This document shows, one piece after another, positions 54,563-62,642 of a stretch of DNA of 64,000 nucleotides; the stretch's first letter is position 1, and each line of letters opens with the position of its first letter. The stretch is from assembly GCF_900537075.1 (NCBI RefSeq), contig NZ_UNRA01000002.1, forward strand, positions 483,249 through 547,248. The letters run 5' to 3'. The DNA is from Tropicibacter sp. Alg240-R139. Its GTDB lineage: Bacteria; Pseudomonadota; Alphaproteobacteria; Rhodobacterales; Rhodobacteraceae. The notes beneath the pieces were generated by a model. That model did not search any database. It saw only the letters and a list, made by a program, of their open reading frames with translations, and was not told where the DNA came from. The translations under genes and the position numbers were made by a program.

Positions 54563-56977
54563 CTATCCAAGTTGCGTCAGACCTGACATGTCCATCAAGC
54601 GCATGCTTTCCTCTTGCAGCAGCTTTTCTTCGGCGGATCCCTTGACCGGTACTTTGCCAACCTCAAGAAGCAAAGGCGCAGCCAGCGGCGACACTCTTTC
54701 TAATCGCCTCAGGTCAATCCGGGTCCCCACACGCGCAATCATCTCTTCAATTCGGCCAAAATCCACCAAACCACGCATCGCCTCTTCCCGCGTGATCTGC
54801 ATCAACAGATGATCGGGGTCATATTTCAGCAGCGTGTCATACAGGATGTCCGATGAAAACGTCGCCTGACGCCCGCTCTTGCGGGTCGAGGGTGTGTTGC
54901 GTTCGATCAGCCCGGCGACGGTGGCACAGCCGCGAAAGGTGCGTTTCATCACGGCATTTCCGGCCAGCCAAGTGTCCAGCCCTTCTCGCAGGGCGTCGAT
55001 TTGGAACAGCGGGCCAGGGTCAGTCAGCGGATCAAGGCCCCAGATCAGCGTGGCATAATCCGTGGCTACAAACCCCAACGGGTGCAGGCCCAATTCCTCC
55101 ATTCTTTTTGTGACCAAAAGCCCAAGGGTCTGCTGCGCGTTGCGCCCTGAAAACCCATAGACGCAGGTATGTTCTTGCCCATTATGGGGAAAGCTTTCGA
55201 TCAGCAGCCGGCCCCGCTGCGGCAAGGCCGAGGTCCGACGTTGCAACGTCAGCCAATCGGCCGTGTGCCCTGGTAGCTGGGGCCAGTCGGCTTGCGCGAA
55301 CATGTCCAGGATACGGGTGCTCAGCTGGGTCGAGGTGGCGAACTTGGTGCCCGAAAACGTCGCGATCTTGGGCTTCTTGGCAGCGTTGCGGGATACTTCG
55401 ACGGTCATCTCGCGCAGACCCTCATAGCGTACGATCTGCCCGCCAATCAGAAAGGTGTCTCCGGGGGTGAGAGAGGCGGCAAAGGCCTCCTCAACCTCGC
55501 CCAAGGGTTTGCCACCGCGACTGCGTTTTAACCGCACCTTGAGCGTGTCAGTGTCCTGAATGGTGCCCAAGTTGATGCGAATGCGAGCGGCTGATCTAGG
55601 ATCTCGCAACTGCCAGCGACCGTCGGGGCGTAGCATAAGGCGCTGCCAGCGATCATAGGCGCGCAAGGCATATCCCCCCGTGGCGCAGAATTCGAGGCAG
55701 GCGTCAAACCGCTCGCGGCTGAGACCGGCATAGGGGCCGGCGGATGACATTTCGGCGTAAAGGTCGTTCGCCACAAACGGCCCGGCTGCCGCGGCGACTA
55801 GGATGTGTTGGCAAAGCACGTCACGGGGGCCGTCGCCGCGTGGTTCACCGTCCAGTGCGTGGTCTTTGACGGCTTCCAGGGCGACGACACATTCCACCAC
55901 TTCGAACCGGTTGGCAGGCACCAGAAAGGCCTTGGATGGTGCGTTGTACTGATGGTTGGCGCGCCCAATGCGTTGCACCAGGCGCTTGACGTTCTTCGGG
56001 GCACCGATCTGGATCACCAGATCCACGTCGCCCCAGTCGATACCCAGATCCAGACTGCCGGTGCAGACGATCGCGCGCAAATCGCCACGTACCATGGCGG
56101 CCTCAACCCGCTCGCGCTGTTGCCGGTCCAGCGATCCGTGATGGATGCCGATGGGCAGCGCCTCGTCGTTGGCCAGCCACAGGTTGTGAAAGAATATCTC
56201 GGCTTGCGCGCGGGTGTTGTGAAAGATCAGCGTCGTCTTATGCGCCTTGATCTGATCCATCACCGCCGGGATCGCGTACGCCGCTCCCCCCCCGGCCCAA
56301 GGCGGCATCTCTTCGGTCTCTAACATGCAGATGTCGGGATCAGGGCCAGGGTCTGCCATCAGAATGTCGCAAGGGTCCGGGTGTCGGGCCAGAAATTGTG
56401 CGATGGCCTGCGGGTCTTCGACCGTGGCCGACAGGCCCACGCGGCGCAGATCGGGGCAGAGAGTCTGCAACCGCGCCAACGCCAGCATCAACTGATCCCC
56501 CCGCTTGCTTTCGGCCAGCGCGTGGATTTCGTCCACGACCACCCGTTTTAGCCCCGCAAACATATGCGGTGCATCCTCATAAGACGTGAGAAGGGCCAAG
56601 CTTTCGGGGGTGGTCAGCAGGATATGCGGGGGGTCCGCACGTTGGCGCTTTTTCTGCGTGGCCGAAGTGTCGCCTGTGCGATCTTCAATCCGAATGGGCA
56701 GGCCGATCTCATCCACTGGCGTGCGCAGGTTACGTCTGATGTCCGCCGCCAAGGCTTTGAGTGGAGAGACATAGAGCGTATGCAGCCCCTGGTGCTCATG
56801 CTCGGCAAGCTCTGCCAGAGTGGGCAGAAACCCGGCCATGGTCTTGCCACCCCCTGTAGGGGCGATCAGCAGGGTTGCGAGTTGGTGCGCCTTTGCCAGC
56901 ATCGCGCTCTGATGCGGGTGGATGGACCATCCGCGAGAGGTGAACCAATCCGTGAGTTGAGGGGGAAGGGTGGGCAT
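54563..56977 (-). CDS. Ligase-associated DEXH-box helicase (Lhr-like)
   Basis: 804 residues of the Lhr-like superfamily 2 helicases: Walker A APTGGGKT at 39-46, DEIH at 149-152, TGSLDLGIDWGDVDLVIQIG, and QRIGRANH, followed by the winged-helix and DEAD/H-associated C-terminal domains. These helicases accompany PdeM, an exonuclease and an ATP-dependent ligase in DNA repair. Only PdeM is adjacent here. The 267 bases upstream contain a palindromic repeat and no gene. Confidence 0.9.
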   Translation of the reverse strand: MPTLPPQLTDWFTSRGWSIHPHQSAMLAKAHQLATLLIAPTGGGKTMAGFLPTLAELAEHEHQGLHTLYVSPLKALAADIRRNLRTPVDEIGLPIRIEDRTGDTSATQKKRQRADPPHILLTTPESLALLTSYEDAPHMFAGLKRVVVDEIHALAESKRGDQLMLALARLQTLCPDLRRVGLSATVEDPQAIAQFLARHPDPCDILMADPGPDPDICMLETEEMPPWAGGGAAYAIPAVMDQIKAHKTTLIFHNTRAQAEIFFHNLWLANDEALPIGIHHGSLDRQQRERVEAAMVRGDLRAIVCTGSLDLGIDWGDVDLVIQIGAPKNVKRLVQRIGRANHQYNAPSKAFLVPANRFEVVECVVALEAVKDHALDGEPRGDGPRDVLCQHILVAAAAGPFVANDLYAEMSSAGPYAGLSRERFDACLEFCATGGYALRAYDRWQRLMLRPDGRWQLRDPRSAARIRINLGTIQDTDTLKVRLKRSRGGKPLGEVEEAFAASLTPGDTFLIGGQIVRYEGLREMTVEVSRNAAKKPKIATFSGTKFATSTQLSTRILDMFAQADWPQLPGHTADWLTLQRRTSALPQRGRLLIESFPHNGQEHTCVYGFSGRNAQQTLGLLVTKRMEELGLHPLGFVATDYATLIWGLDPLTDPGPLFQIDALREGLDTWLAGNAVMKRTFRGCATVAGLIERNTPSTRKSGRQATFSSDILYDTLLKYDPDHLLMQITREEAMRGLVDFGRIEEMIARVGTRIDLRRLERVSPLAAPLLLEVGKVPVKGSAEEKLLQEESMRLMDMSGLTQLG

Positions 56978-57010
56978 GTCTCGACCCTAGCTTGAGGGGC
57001 GGTGACGGGA

Positions 57011-57073
57011 AAGGGGGCTCTGCCCCCGCCGCCCTTTGGGCGACTCCCCCGGGATATTTTTCGCAAGAAGAAG
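57011..57073 (+). repeat. GC-rich palindromic intergenic repeat, second type
   Basis: GGGGGC-TCT-GCCCCC hairpin, then CGCCC-TTT-GGGCG, then CTCCCCCGGGATATTTTTCG. This layout is common in Rhodobacterales intergenic regions and differs from the five-copy element. It occurs once in this window, upstream of both the helicase and the AAA ATPase stop. Confidence 0.6.
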
Positions 57074-57244
57074 AGAGGGGCGTGGGAGCTAAATCATTGC
57101 TGCGATTTTGTTTCTACGACGGTTACTTTGATGTGCTCACTCTTGCGATAACGCAATACAAGGGGTGCCTATGCTCTTGCATGGATGGGCGGTCGGTCGA
57201 CGATATTTCGGACTGATTGCTGAATTTTGCAAAGGTGGTGTGGG

Positions 57245-58552
57245 TTACTTCACGATCGTCTCATCCTTGACGAACATGTTGGCCCAGGCCCGGTCGATCA
57301 GCTCGGGGGACATTTGATAGGGGATGCCTTCGAATTCGCAAATCGCAATCATCTGATCGATCAGGAACACAGGCTGATAGTTGGCATAGGTGTTGCCGAT
57401 GGTCGGGTATTTGACCTTGAGCAGATGCACCAGAGCGCTTTCGTCCAGCGGGATGCCCTTTTTGCGGGCCACTAGCGCAAAGATTTTCAGGAAATTTTCC
57501 TGGTTCGGACCATCAATCTTGATCTTGAAGAAGATCCGGCGCAACGCTGCTTGGTCAAAGATTTCGTTGGGGTGGAAGTTGGTCGAAAAGATGACCAGCG
57601 TGTCAAATGGCACCTCGAATTTTTCACCCGATTGCAGGCCCAGGATGTCCTTGCCCTCTTCAAGCGGAACAATCCAACGGTTGATCAACGCCTGCGGAGG
57701 TTCTGCCTGACGACCAAGGTCATCAACGATGAAGATGCCGCCGGTTGATTTCAACTGCAGCGGCGCCTGATAGGTGCGTGCGGTGGGGTTGTAGACCAGA
57801 TCAAGCATCGACAGCGACAGTTCGCCCCCGGTCACAACGGTCGGGCGTTCGCATTGAACATAACGTGAATCGAAACGCTTGCGACGGCGCAGTTGGGTCG
57901 GATCGTCGGCCTCTTGCTCGATGGCGGTATGCACGATGGGGTCATAGACAGTAATGACCTGCCCTGAATATTCAATGGCGCGCGGGACATAGACCATATC
58001 GCCAAGCGCATCGCGGATGCCGTTCGAAATCGAGGATTTGCCGTTGCCTGGCGGACCATACATCAGGATCGAGCGCCCGGCGCTGACGGCCGGACCCAGA
58101 TGATCGAGCAGGCTGTCGGGCAGCACCAGATGCCCCATTGCGTTGGTCAGCTGCGTGCGTGTGACATTAATGTTGCGGATCGACTGCCGGTTGACCTGTT
58201 CACGGTAAACGTCCAGCGGTACTGGCATGGCGCCAAAGTATTCCGACTGGCTGAGCGCATCAAGCGCGCGCGCCTTGCCTGCGTCGGTCATCTGATAGCC
58301 CATCTCGTTGCCGCTATTGGCGTTCAGTGTGCCCGTCGCCTCAAGCAGCTTTTGATCGCGGGTCAGGTCCACCAGTTCTTGGGTTACCGACAGTGGCAGG
58401 CAGATGGCTTCCGCGATTTCGCTGACCATTTCCAGGTTCTTGCGGAACAGTGTCTTGAGCAGAATATCCCGCATCATGACAAGCGGAAGCTGCATCTCGG
58501 CCAATCCCTTGGGGGCTGGGGGCGCAATTACCGAAGTGGGCTGCATATTCAT
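57245..58552 (-). CDS. AAA-family ATPase at the end of the tad operon, unassigned
   Basis: 435 residues. Residues 40-105 look like a winged helix (EMVSEIAEAICLPLSVTQEL..MTDAGKARALDAL), and a AAA domain follows with Walker A GPPGNGKS at 166-173 and a Walker B-like GGIFIVDDLG near 277. This is not the pilus motor TadA, whose gene is upstream. It follows the prepilin peptidase gene by 97 bases on the same strand. The winged helix plus ATPase suggests a remodelling or regulatory role. I prefer ATG 58552 to an in-frame TTG at 58576. Confidence 0.82.
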   Translation of the reverse strand: MNMQPTSVIAPPAPKGLAEMQLPLVMMRDILLKTLFRKNLEMVSEIAEAICLPLSVTQELVDLTRDQKLLEATGTLNANSGNEMGYQMTDAGKARALDALSQSEYFGAMPVPLDVYREQVNRQSIRNINVTRTQLTNAMGHLVLPDSLLDHLGPAVSAGRSILMYGPPGNGKSSISNGIRDALGDMVYVPRAIEYSGQVITVYDPIVHTAIEQEADDPTQLRRRKRFDSRYVQCERPTVVTGGELSLSMLDLVYNPTARTYQAPLQLKSTGGIFIVDDLGRQAEPPQALINRWIVPLEEGKDILGLQSGEKFEVPFDTLVIFSTNFHPNEIFDQAALRRIFFKIKIDGPNQENFLKIFALVARKKGIPLDESALVHLLKVKYPTIGNTYANYQPVFLIDQMIAICEFEGIPYQMSPELIDRAWANMFVKDETIVK

Positions 58553-58649
58553 GGTCTGGACCTGTCTGTTTCGCAATCAACACTCAGAGGCAATCTGACC
58601 CGGCAATGTGGCATCACAAGGGCACAGACGCGGCGTGAACGCGAAAGCG

Positions 58650-59192
58650 TTAGCTGCCGAAAACAGTGCCCAGGATCAGATAGAGTCCCAGCGTACCGCC
58701 CAACGAGAGCCCCATTGGAAACTCCAGCCCCATGGACCAGCTTTGCCAATTGGGAGCAAGGCGGCGCAGTGCCGTGAATTTGGCGATCTTATGGGTCGAC
58801 CAGGCGGCCAGCAGGTTGGCCGCAAAAAGCGCGACCAGAACGCGGACGTCCCCGGCGGCAACAAAGGGTGCGGCGGCGGCGGCAAACTTTGCATCACCTG
58901 CACCGACGGCACCGATCATGTTCAATACCATGCCAAGCAGCAGAACGACGACCAGTTGCAGCAACTGCCAGACGTAAAGGGGTAATTCGACCGCAAAGGG
59001 GCCAATGAAACCGGCAGACCAAGGATCGGTCAAGGGCAGCGCGATGGGACCAACGATCACAAAGACAAAGAACAAGGCCATGACAGCCTTGTTGGTGATC
59101 CGCATTTCGCGCAGGTCAGTTAGCGCTACATAGCAGCAGATCGGAAGGACGAAGGGCAGAAACCACCACGCCGCATAGGTCGTTAGGACCAT
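58650..59192 (-). CDS. cpaA: Prepilin peptidase (TadV/CpaA)
   Basis: 180 residues, about six membrane segments, with both aspartates of the type IV prepilin peptidase family: Asp26 (ALTDLREMRI) and Asp100 (GAGDAKF). It trims Flp pilin leaders at the inner membrane. It lacks the methyltransferase part of PilD, as usual for TadV. It starts three bases after the stop of the TPR gene. Confidence 0.92.
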   Translation of the reverse strand: MVLTTYAAWWFLPFVLPICCYVALTDLREMRITNKAVMALFFVFVIVGPIALPLTDPWSAGFIGPFAVELPLYVWQLLQLVVVLLLGMVLNMIGAVGAGDAKFAAAAAPFVAAGDVRVLVALFAANLLAAWSTHKIAKFTALRRLAPNWQSWSMGLEFPMGLSLGGTLGLYLILGTVFGS

Positions 59193-59195
59193 GGG

Positions 59196-60041
59196 TTAGC
59201 TTTCAAGCGCCCGCAGGGACCGGACCGCCTCTTCAAAGTGCTGTGGATGGGTGGCGATGGCTTCGCGCATCAGGCCCTTGCCAGTCGTCACATCGCCTTG
59301 CTTCACGGCCGACAGGGCCATGGTGTGCAAAAGTTGCGCGCGCTCCATCTGATCCATCGGGATGACAGGCAAGGTATATTTGCGCTGTGCGCCACGGGCC
59401 AGAATGAGGTTGTTTTTGGCGGTGAAAAGCGACTGATCCTGGCGGATGGCATCGCCGAACAGACGCTCGGCTTCGGCATAATCGCCACGGGTCAGCTTGG
59501 AGTAACCCCAGTTGTTCATGACGCCGGCGGGGCGTGTGGTCAGCCCGACGGCAGTTTCATAAAATGTATCGGCGCGACCCCATTCACGGTTGGCGTCGGC
59601 CACCATTGCTTCAAGCCGGTAGCGTTTGAACGTTTCATGTGTGGGCGGAACGGAATCAAGCATCTGTTCTGCGCCTGTCCAATCGCCAGTGCGGATCAGC
59701 GCATCAGCCAGATCGACGGAGTCATCAGGGTTCGAACCGTCCATTTTCGACACGCGAGTCCATGCGCTCACACCTTCGGTGTTGCGCTTGGCACGGATCA
59801 AAGATTTTGCCAGACCGCGTTGCAGGTCGATCCGATCTGGGTGCGACTTGGCTGCACGTGCGAAATAATCAACGGCCTCATTGGGGTCCGCCACAGTCAG
59901 CATCACGTCGTTCAGATCGTTTTCATCCACGACGTTGACGTCCTGAAAGGCGCGTTCAACGGTTTCATCTCCGCTTTCGGAACATGCCGAAAGCGTCAGG
60001 CCACTGGCCAGCACCGCTGGAATCAAGATGAGGTGGCGCAT
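59196..60041 (-). CDS. tadD: TPR lipoprotein of the tad locus (TadD-like)
   Basis: 281 residues. A lipoprotein signal with Cys at 20 (LTLSAC) leads to several tetratricopeptide repeats from about residue 50 (AVDYFARAAKSHPDRIDLQRG and GDYAEAERLFGDAIRQDQ, each within one repeat). TadD lipoproteins help assemble the outer-membrane secretin of the Flp machine. A second TPR lipoprotein gene lies directly upstream, so one of the two may be the true TadD. Confidence 0.82.
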   Translation of the reverse strand: MRHLILIPAVLASGLTLSACSESGDETVERAFQDVNVVDENDLNDVMLTVADPNEAVDYFARAAKSHPDRIDLQRGLAKSLIRAKRNTEGVSAWTRVSKMDGSNPDDSVDLADALIRTGDWTGAEQMLDSVPPTHETFKRYRLEAMVADANREWGRADTFYETAVGLTTRPAGVMNNWGYSKLTRGDYAEAERLFGDAIRQDQSLFTAKNNLILARGAQRKYTLPVIPMDQMERAQLLHTMALSAVKQGDVTTGKGLMREAIATHPQHFEEAVRSLRALES

Positions 60042-60071
60042 TTTTTGCGTCCTTTACTGCTCTTGCCCTAG

Positions 60072-60644
60072 TCATGGTGTCTTGCGGATCTGGAATTCAC
60101 CCTGTCCGCGCTGCACCAATTTATATTGTTGTTGTCCAGCATTATTATCAGGATTTTCTGATTTTGCGAGTGCAATCCGTAAATTATCCCGAATTGAGTC
60201 ACTTTGGCCATTGTCCAATGCATAGGCTTTTCGGAAAATTCCGGTCGCTTCGGCCAACTCGCCCCGTTCCATCAGAACCACGCCTAGATTGTTCCAGGCC
60301 TCGGGCCAGTCCGGGGCCTCTTCAACGGCGCGGCGCAACATCTCTTCGGATTGCCCCAGTCGACCCAGACCAAGGTTGGCGGTGCCCAATCCTGTCAAAA
60401 TCTCGGTGGTCATCCCTTGATCCAGGGCCGCGCGGGTAAAAGCGTCGAGGGCCAGTTCGTATTCGCCGGCATTGAGCAGGCGTTGGCCCACTTCGACACC
60501 GCTGACGGCATCTTGCTTGTGGTCCACACCAGGGGGGAAGGGGCCATCGGGCAGATCGTCCAAACCCCCGGACGTGCAAGAGGCCACCGTTGCGATCGCA
60601 ACGATGGCCAATAGTGTCGACTTGATGGGGGTGCCTGTCTTCAC
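60072..60644 (-). CDS. Second TPR lipoprotein of the tad locus
   Basis: 190 residues from a GTG start. The signal ends with the lipobox Cys23 (VATVASC), and three TPR units follow from about residue 52 (AGEYELALDAFTRAALDQG, LGRLGQSEEMLRRAVEEAP, RGELAEATGIFRKAYALD). It resembles TadD, like its downstream neighbour. Two TPR lipoproteins in tandem are common in Rhodobacterales tad operons. Which one assists the secretin cannot be told from the sequence. Confidence 0.8.
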   Translation of the reverse strand: MKTGTPIKSTLLAIVAIATVASCTSGGLDDLPDGPFPPGVDHKQDAVSGVEVGQRLLNAGEYELALDAFTRAALDQGMTTEILTGLGTANLGLGRLGQSEEMLRRAVEEAPDWPEAWNNLGVVLMERGELAEATGIFRKAYALDNGQSDSIRDNLRIALAKSENPDNNAGQQQYKLVQRGQGEFQIRKTP

Positions 60645-60665
60645 AGTTGGCCCGCGCCTTTGTTG

Positions 60666-61649
60666 TTAGTTGCTGCTCATGTTGCCCAGATCCATGATGC
60701 CTTTTGCCGATGGTCCAACTAGGATGATCAGCAGCGGCGGAACTGTGAGCATCATTGTGGCAAGCGTCATTTTGGTTGGCAACTTGTTTGCAGCTTCTTC
60801 GGCGCGCATCACGCGTTTGTCACGCATTTCCCCCGCATAAACCCGCAGCGCTTCGGCGATGGATGTACCAAAGGTGGCCGATTGGATCAGCACGGTTACG
60901 AACGACGCCACATCCGAAACACCGCAGCGGATGCCCATATCGCGCAGAACCTTGTCTTTGTCCTTGCCCGCTTTCATCTCATACGCGACGATTTCAAATT
61001 CGTCGGCCAGATCGGGGTATGAAGCACGCAGTTCCTTGGCGACGCGAACAATGGATTGGTCCAGCGACTGACCGGCCTCGACGCAGACGAGCATCATGTC
61101 GAGCGAGTCTGGGAAACCGGAGGTGATGTTTTCCTTGCGGGTATCAACACGGCGCGTGATCCAATAGCGGGGCAGGAAATAGCCAACGCCGCCCGGACCC
61201 AACACACGGATCAGCATGGCCTGACTGTCAAATTCCTGATCAGCAGCGATGACGGTCACGTAGACGACGCCGCAGATAAGACCGATAATACCCAGTGCAA
61301 ACTGGGCAAAGTGGAAAAACCGCACCGCGTCCTTGGACTGATACCCAGCCTGGCGCAATTTGAGCTGCATGGCCGAGAGCTCTTCGGCGTCTTGCGGTTC
61401 CAGAAAGGTCGCAAACCGGTCCAGCTGCTCGTTGCGGCCGCCCTGGCGAAGCTGCTCTTTTTTGGGCTTCTTCTTGGTCTTTGGGTCAATGTCACGCTTG
61501 AGCTTCTTAAGCGGATCCTCAGGCTGACTCAGCATCATGGGAACCGTCAGAAGGATCATGAACAGGCCCAGAATACCGACCGCGATCAGGGGGCCAAACT
61601 CGCCCAGGTGCTCGGTCAGAAAGTCGTTGATTTGCGTCAGGAACTCCAT
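60666..61649 (-). CDS. tadC: Type II/Flp secretion inner membrane protein TadC
   Basis: 327 residues with a type II secretion F domain (SGFPDSLDMMLVCVEAGQSLD around residues 170-190 in landmark form) and three or four membrane segments at 18-38, 118-150 and 297-316. TadB and TadC form the inner membrane platform of the Flp pilus. It follows tadB by 13 bases. Confidence 0.92.
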   Translation of the reverse strand: MEFLTQINDFLTEHLGEFGPLIAVGILGLFMILLTVPMMLSQPEDPLKKLKRDIDPKTKKKPKKEQLRQGGRNEQLDRFATFLEPQDAEELSAMQLKLRQAGYQSKDAVRFFHFAQFALGIIGLICGVVYVTVIAADQEFDSQAMLIRVLGPGGVGYFLPRYWITRRVDTRKENITSGFPDSLDMMLVCVEAGQSLDQSIVRVAKELRASYPDLADEFEIVAYEMKAGKDKDKVLRDMGIRCGVSDVASFVTVLIQSATFGTSIAEALRVYAGEMRDKRVMRAEEAANKLPTKMTLATMMLTVPPLLIILVGPSAKGIMDLGNMSSN

Positions 61650-61662
61650 TGCGCTCCCTCCT

Positions 61663-62631
61663 TCAGACTTTGATGTTTGTAAGTGTGCGCATGACGAACA
61701 GATTGATCGACAGCAAAATACCCACGATGAAACAGGCAGGAATGAAATATTCGTGGTCCATCACACCATCATAATAAGCGGGGTCGTTAACCAGGATCAC
61801 ACCCAGTGCGATCAACGGGAAGGCCGACAGGAATTTGCCCGACCACTGCGCCTCGGCGGTGATGGCTTTTACCCTGCGGAACAGGCGGAAACGCGCCCGG
61901 ATCACCTTGGCCAAACCGGCCAGAACTTCGGCCAGATTACCACCCGATTGCTGTTGGATGGTTACGGCTACGGACAAAAAGCGCAAGTCCTGCATGTCCA
62001 GACGCTCGGCCATTTCTTTCAGCGCCTCGCCGATTTCGCGGCCATAGGCGCTCTCATCCGCGATGATGCCAAATTCTGTTGCGATTGGATCCTCGGATTC
62101 CTTGGCAACAATTTGAATAGCAGACACAAAGGGATGACCCACCCGCAGCGAACGCACCATCAATTCGACGGCATCCGGCAGCTGCTCTTCGATCATGGAC
62201 ATCCGTTTTTTGGCTTTGCCGTTGACCCAGAAGTAGACCGCCCCGACACCGATCAGAACTGAGGCACCGGCCCGCAGGGGTACTTCGGTTTCTGTGCCGA
62301 TGCTCAACCCGACAAAGGCGATGCCCGCCAGGCCAGCCATGATCAACATCAGTTGTCGTGGGGTGAATGCAATCGCCGCCTTCTGTGCCTTTTCCGCTAG
62401 CAGCGAATAGAGCGGGATAGACGTCGATTTCATGTGCTGCTGCATTTCCTTGCGCAGCTGTTCCAGGACCTGTTCGCGGCCCGCACCCTTGTCCAGCATC
62501 TCCAACCGGCGGTTCACCCGGCTGTTCAGGCTGATCGATTTTCCAAACGCCACCAGATAGATGCCTTCGACAAGGGCGAGGACGCCGATGAAGATCAAGC
62601 CATAGATGATCGGTTCTGCACTCAGTTGCAT
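61663..62631 (-). CDS. tadB: Type II/Flp secretion inner membrane protein TadB
   Basis: 322 residues with an N-terminal membrane segment (IYGLIFIGVLALVEGIYLV), further segments near 90-125, and a type II secretion F domain (LPDAVELMVRSLRVGHPFVSA region, then ALKEMAERLDMQDLRFLSVA). With TadC it forms the platform for the motor TadA, whose gene lies 11 bases upstream. Confidence 0.92.
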   Translation of the reverse strand: MQLSAEPIIYGLIFIGVLALVEGIYLVAFGKSISLNSRVNRRLEMLDKGAGREQVLEQLRKEMQQHMKSTSIPLYSLLAEKAQKAAIAFTPRQLMLIMAGLAGIAFVGLSIGTETEVPLRAGASVLIGVGAVYFWVNGKAKKRMSMIEEQLPDAVELMVRSLRVGHPFVSAIQIVAKESEDPIATEFGIIADESAYGREIGEALKEMAERLDMQDLRFLSVAVTIQQQSGGNLAEVLAGLAKVIRARFRLFRRVKAITAEAQWSGKFLSAFPLIALGVILVNDPAYYDGVMDHEYFIPACFIVGILLSINLFVMRTLTNIKV

Positions 62632-62642
62632 GGCATGTCCCC

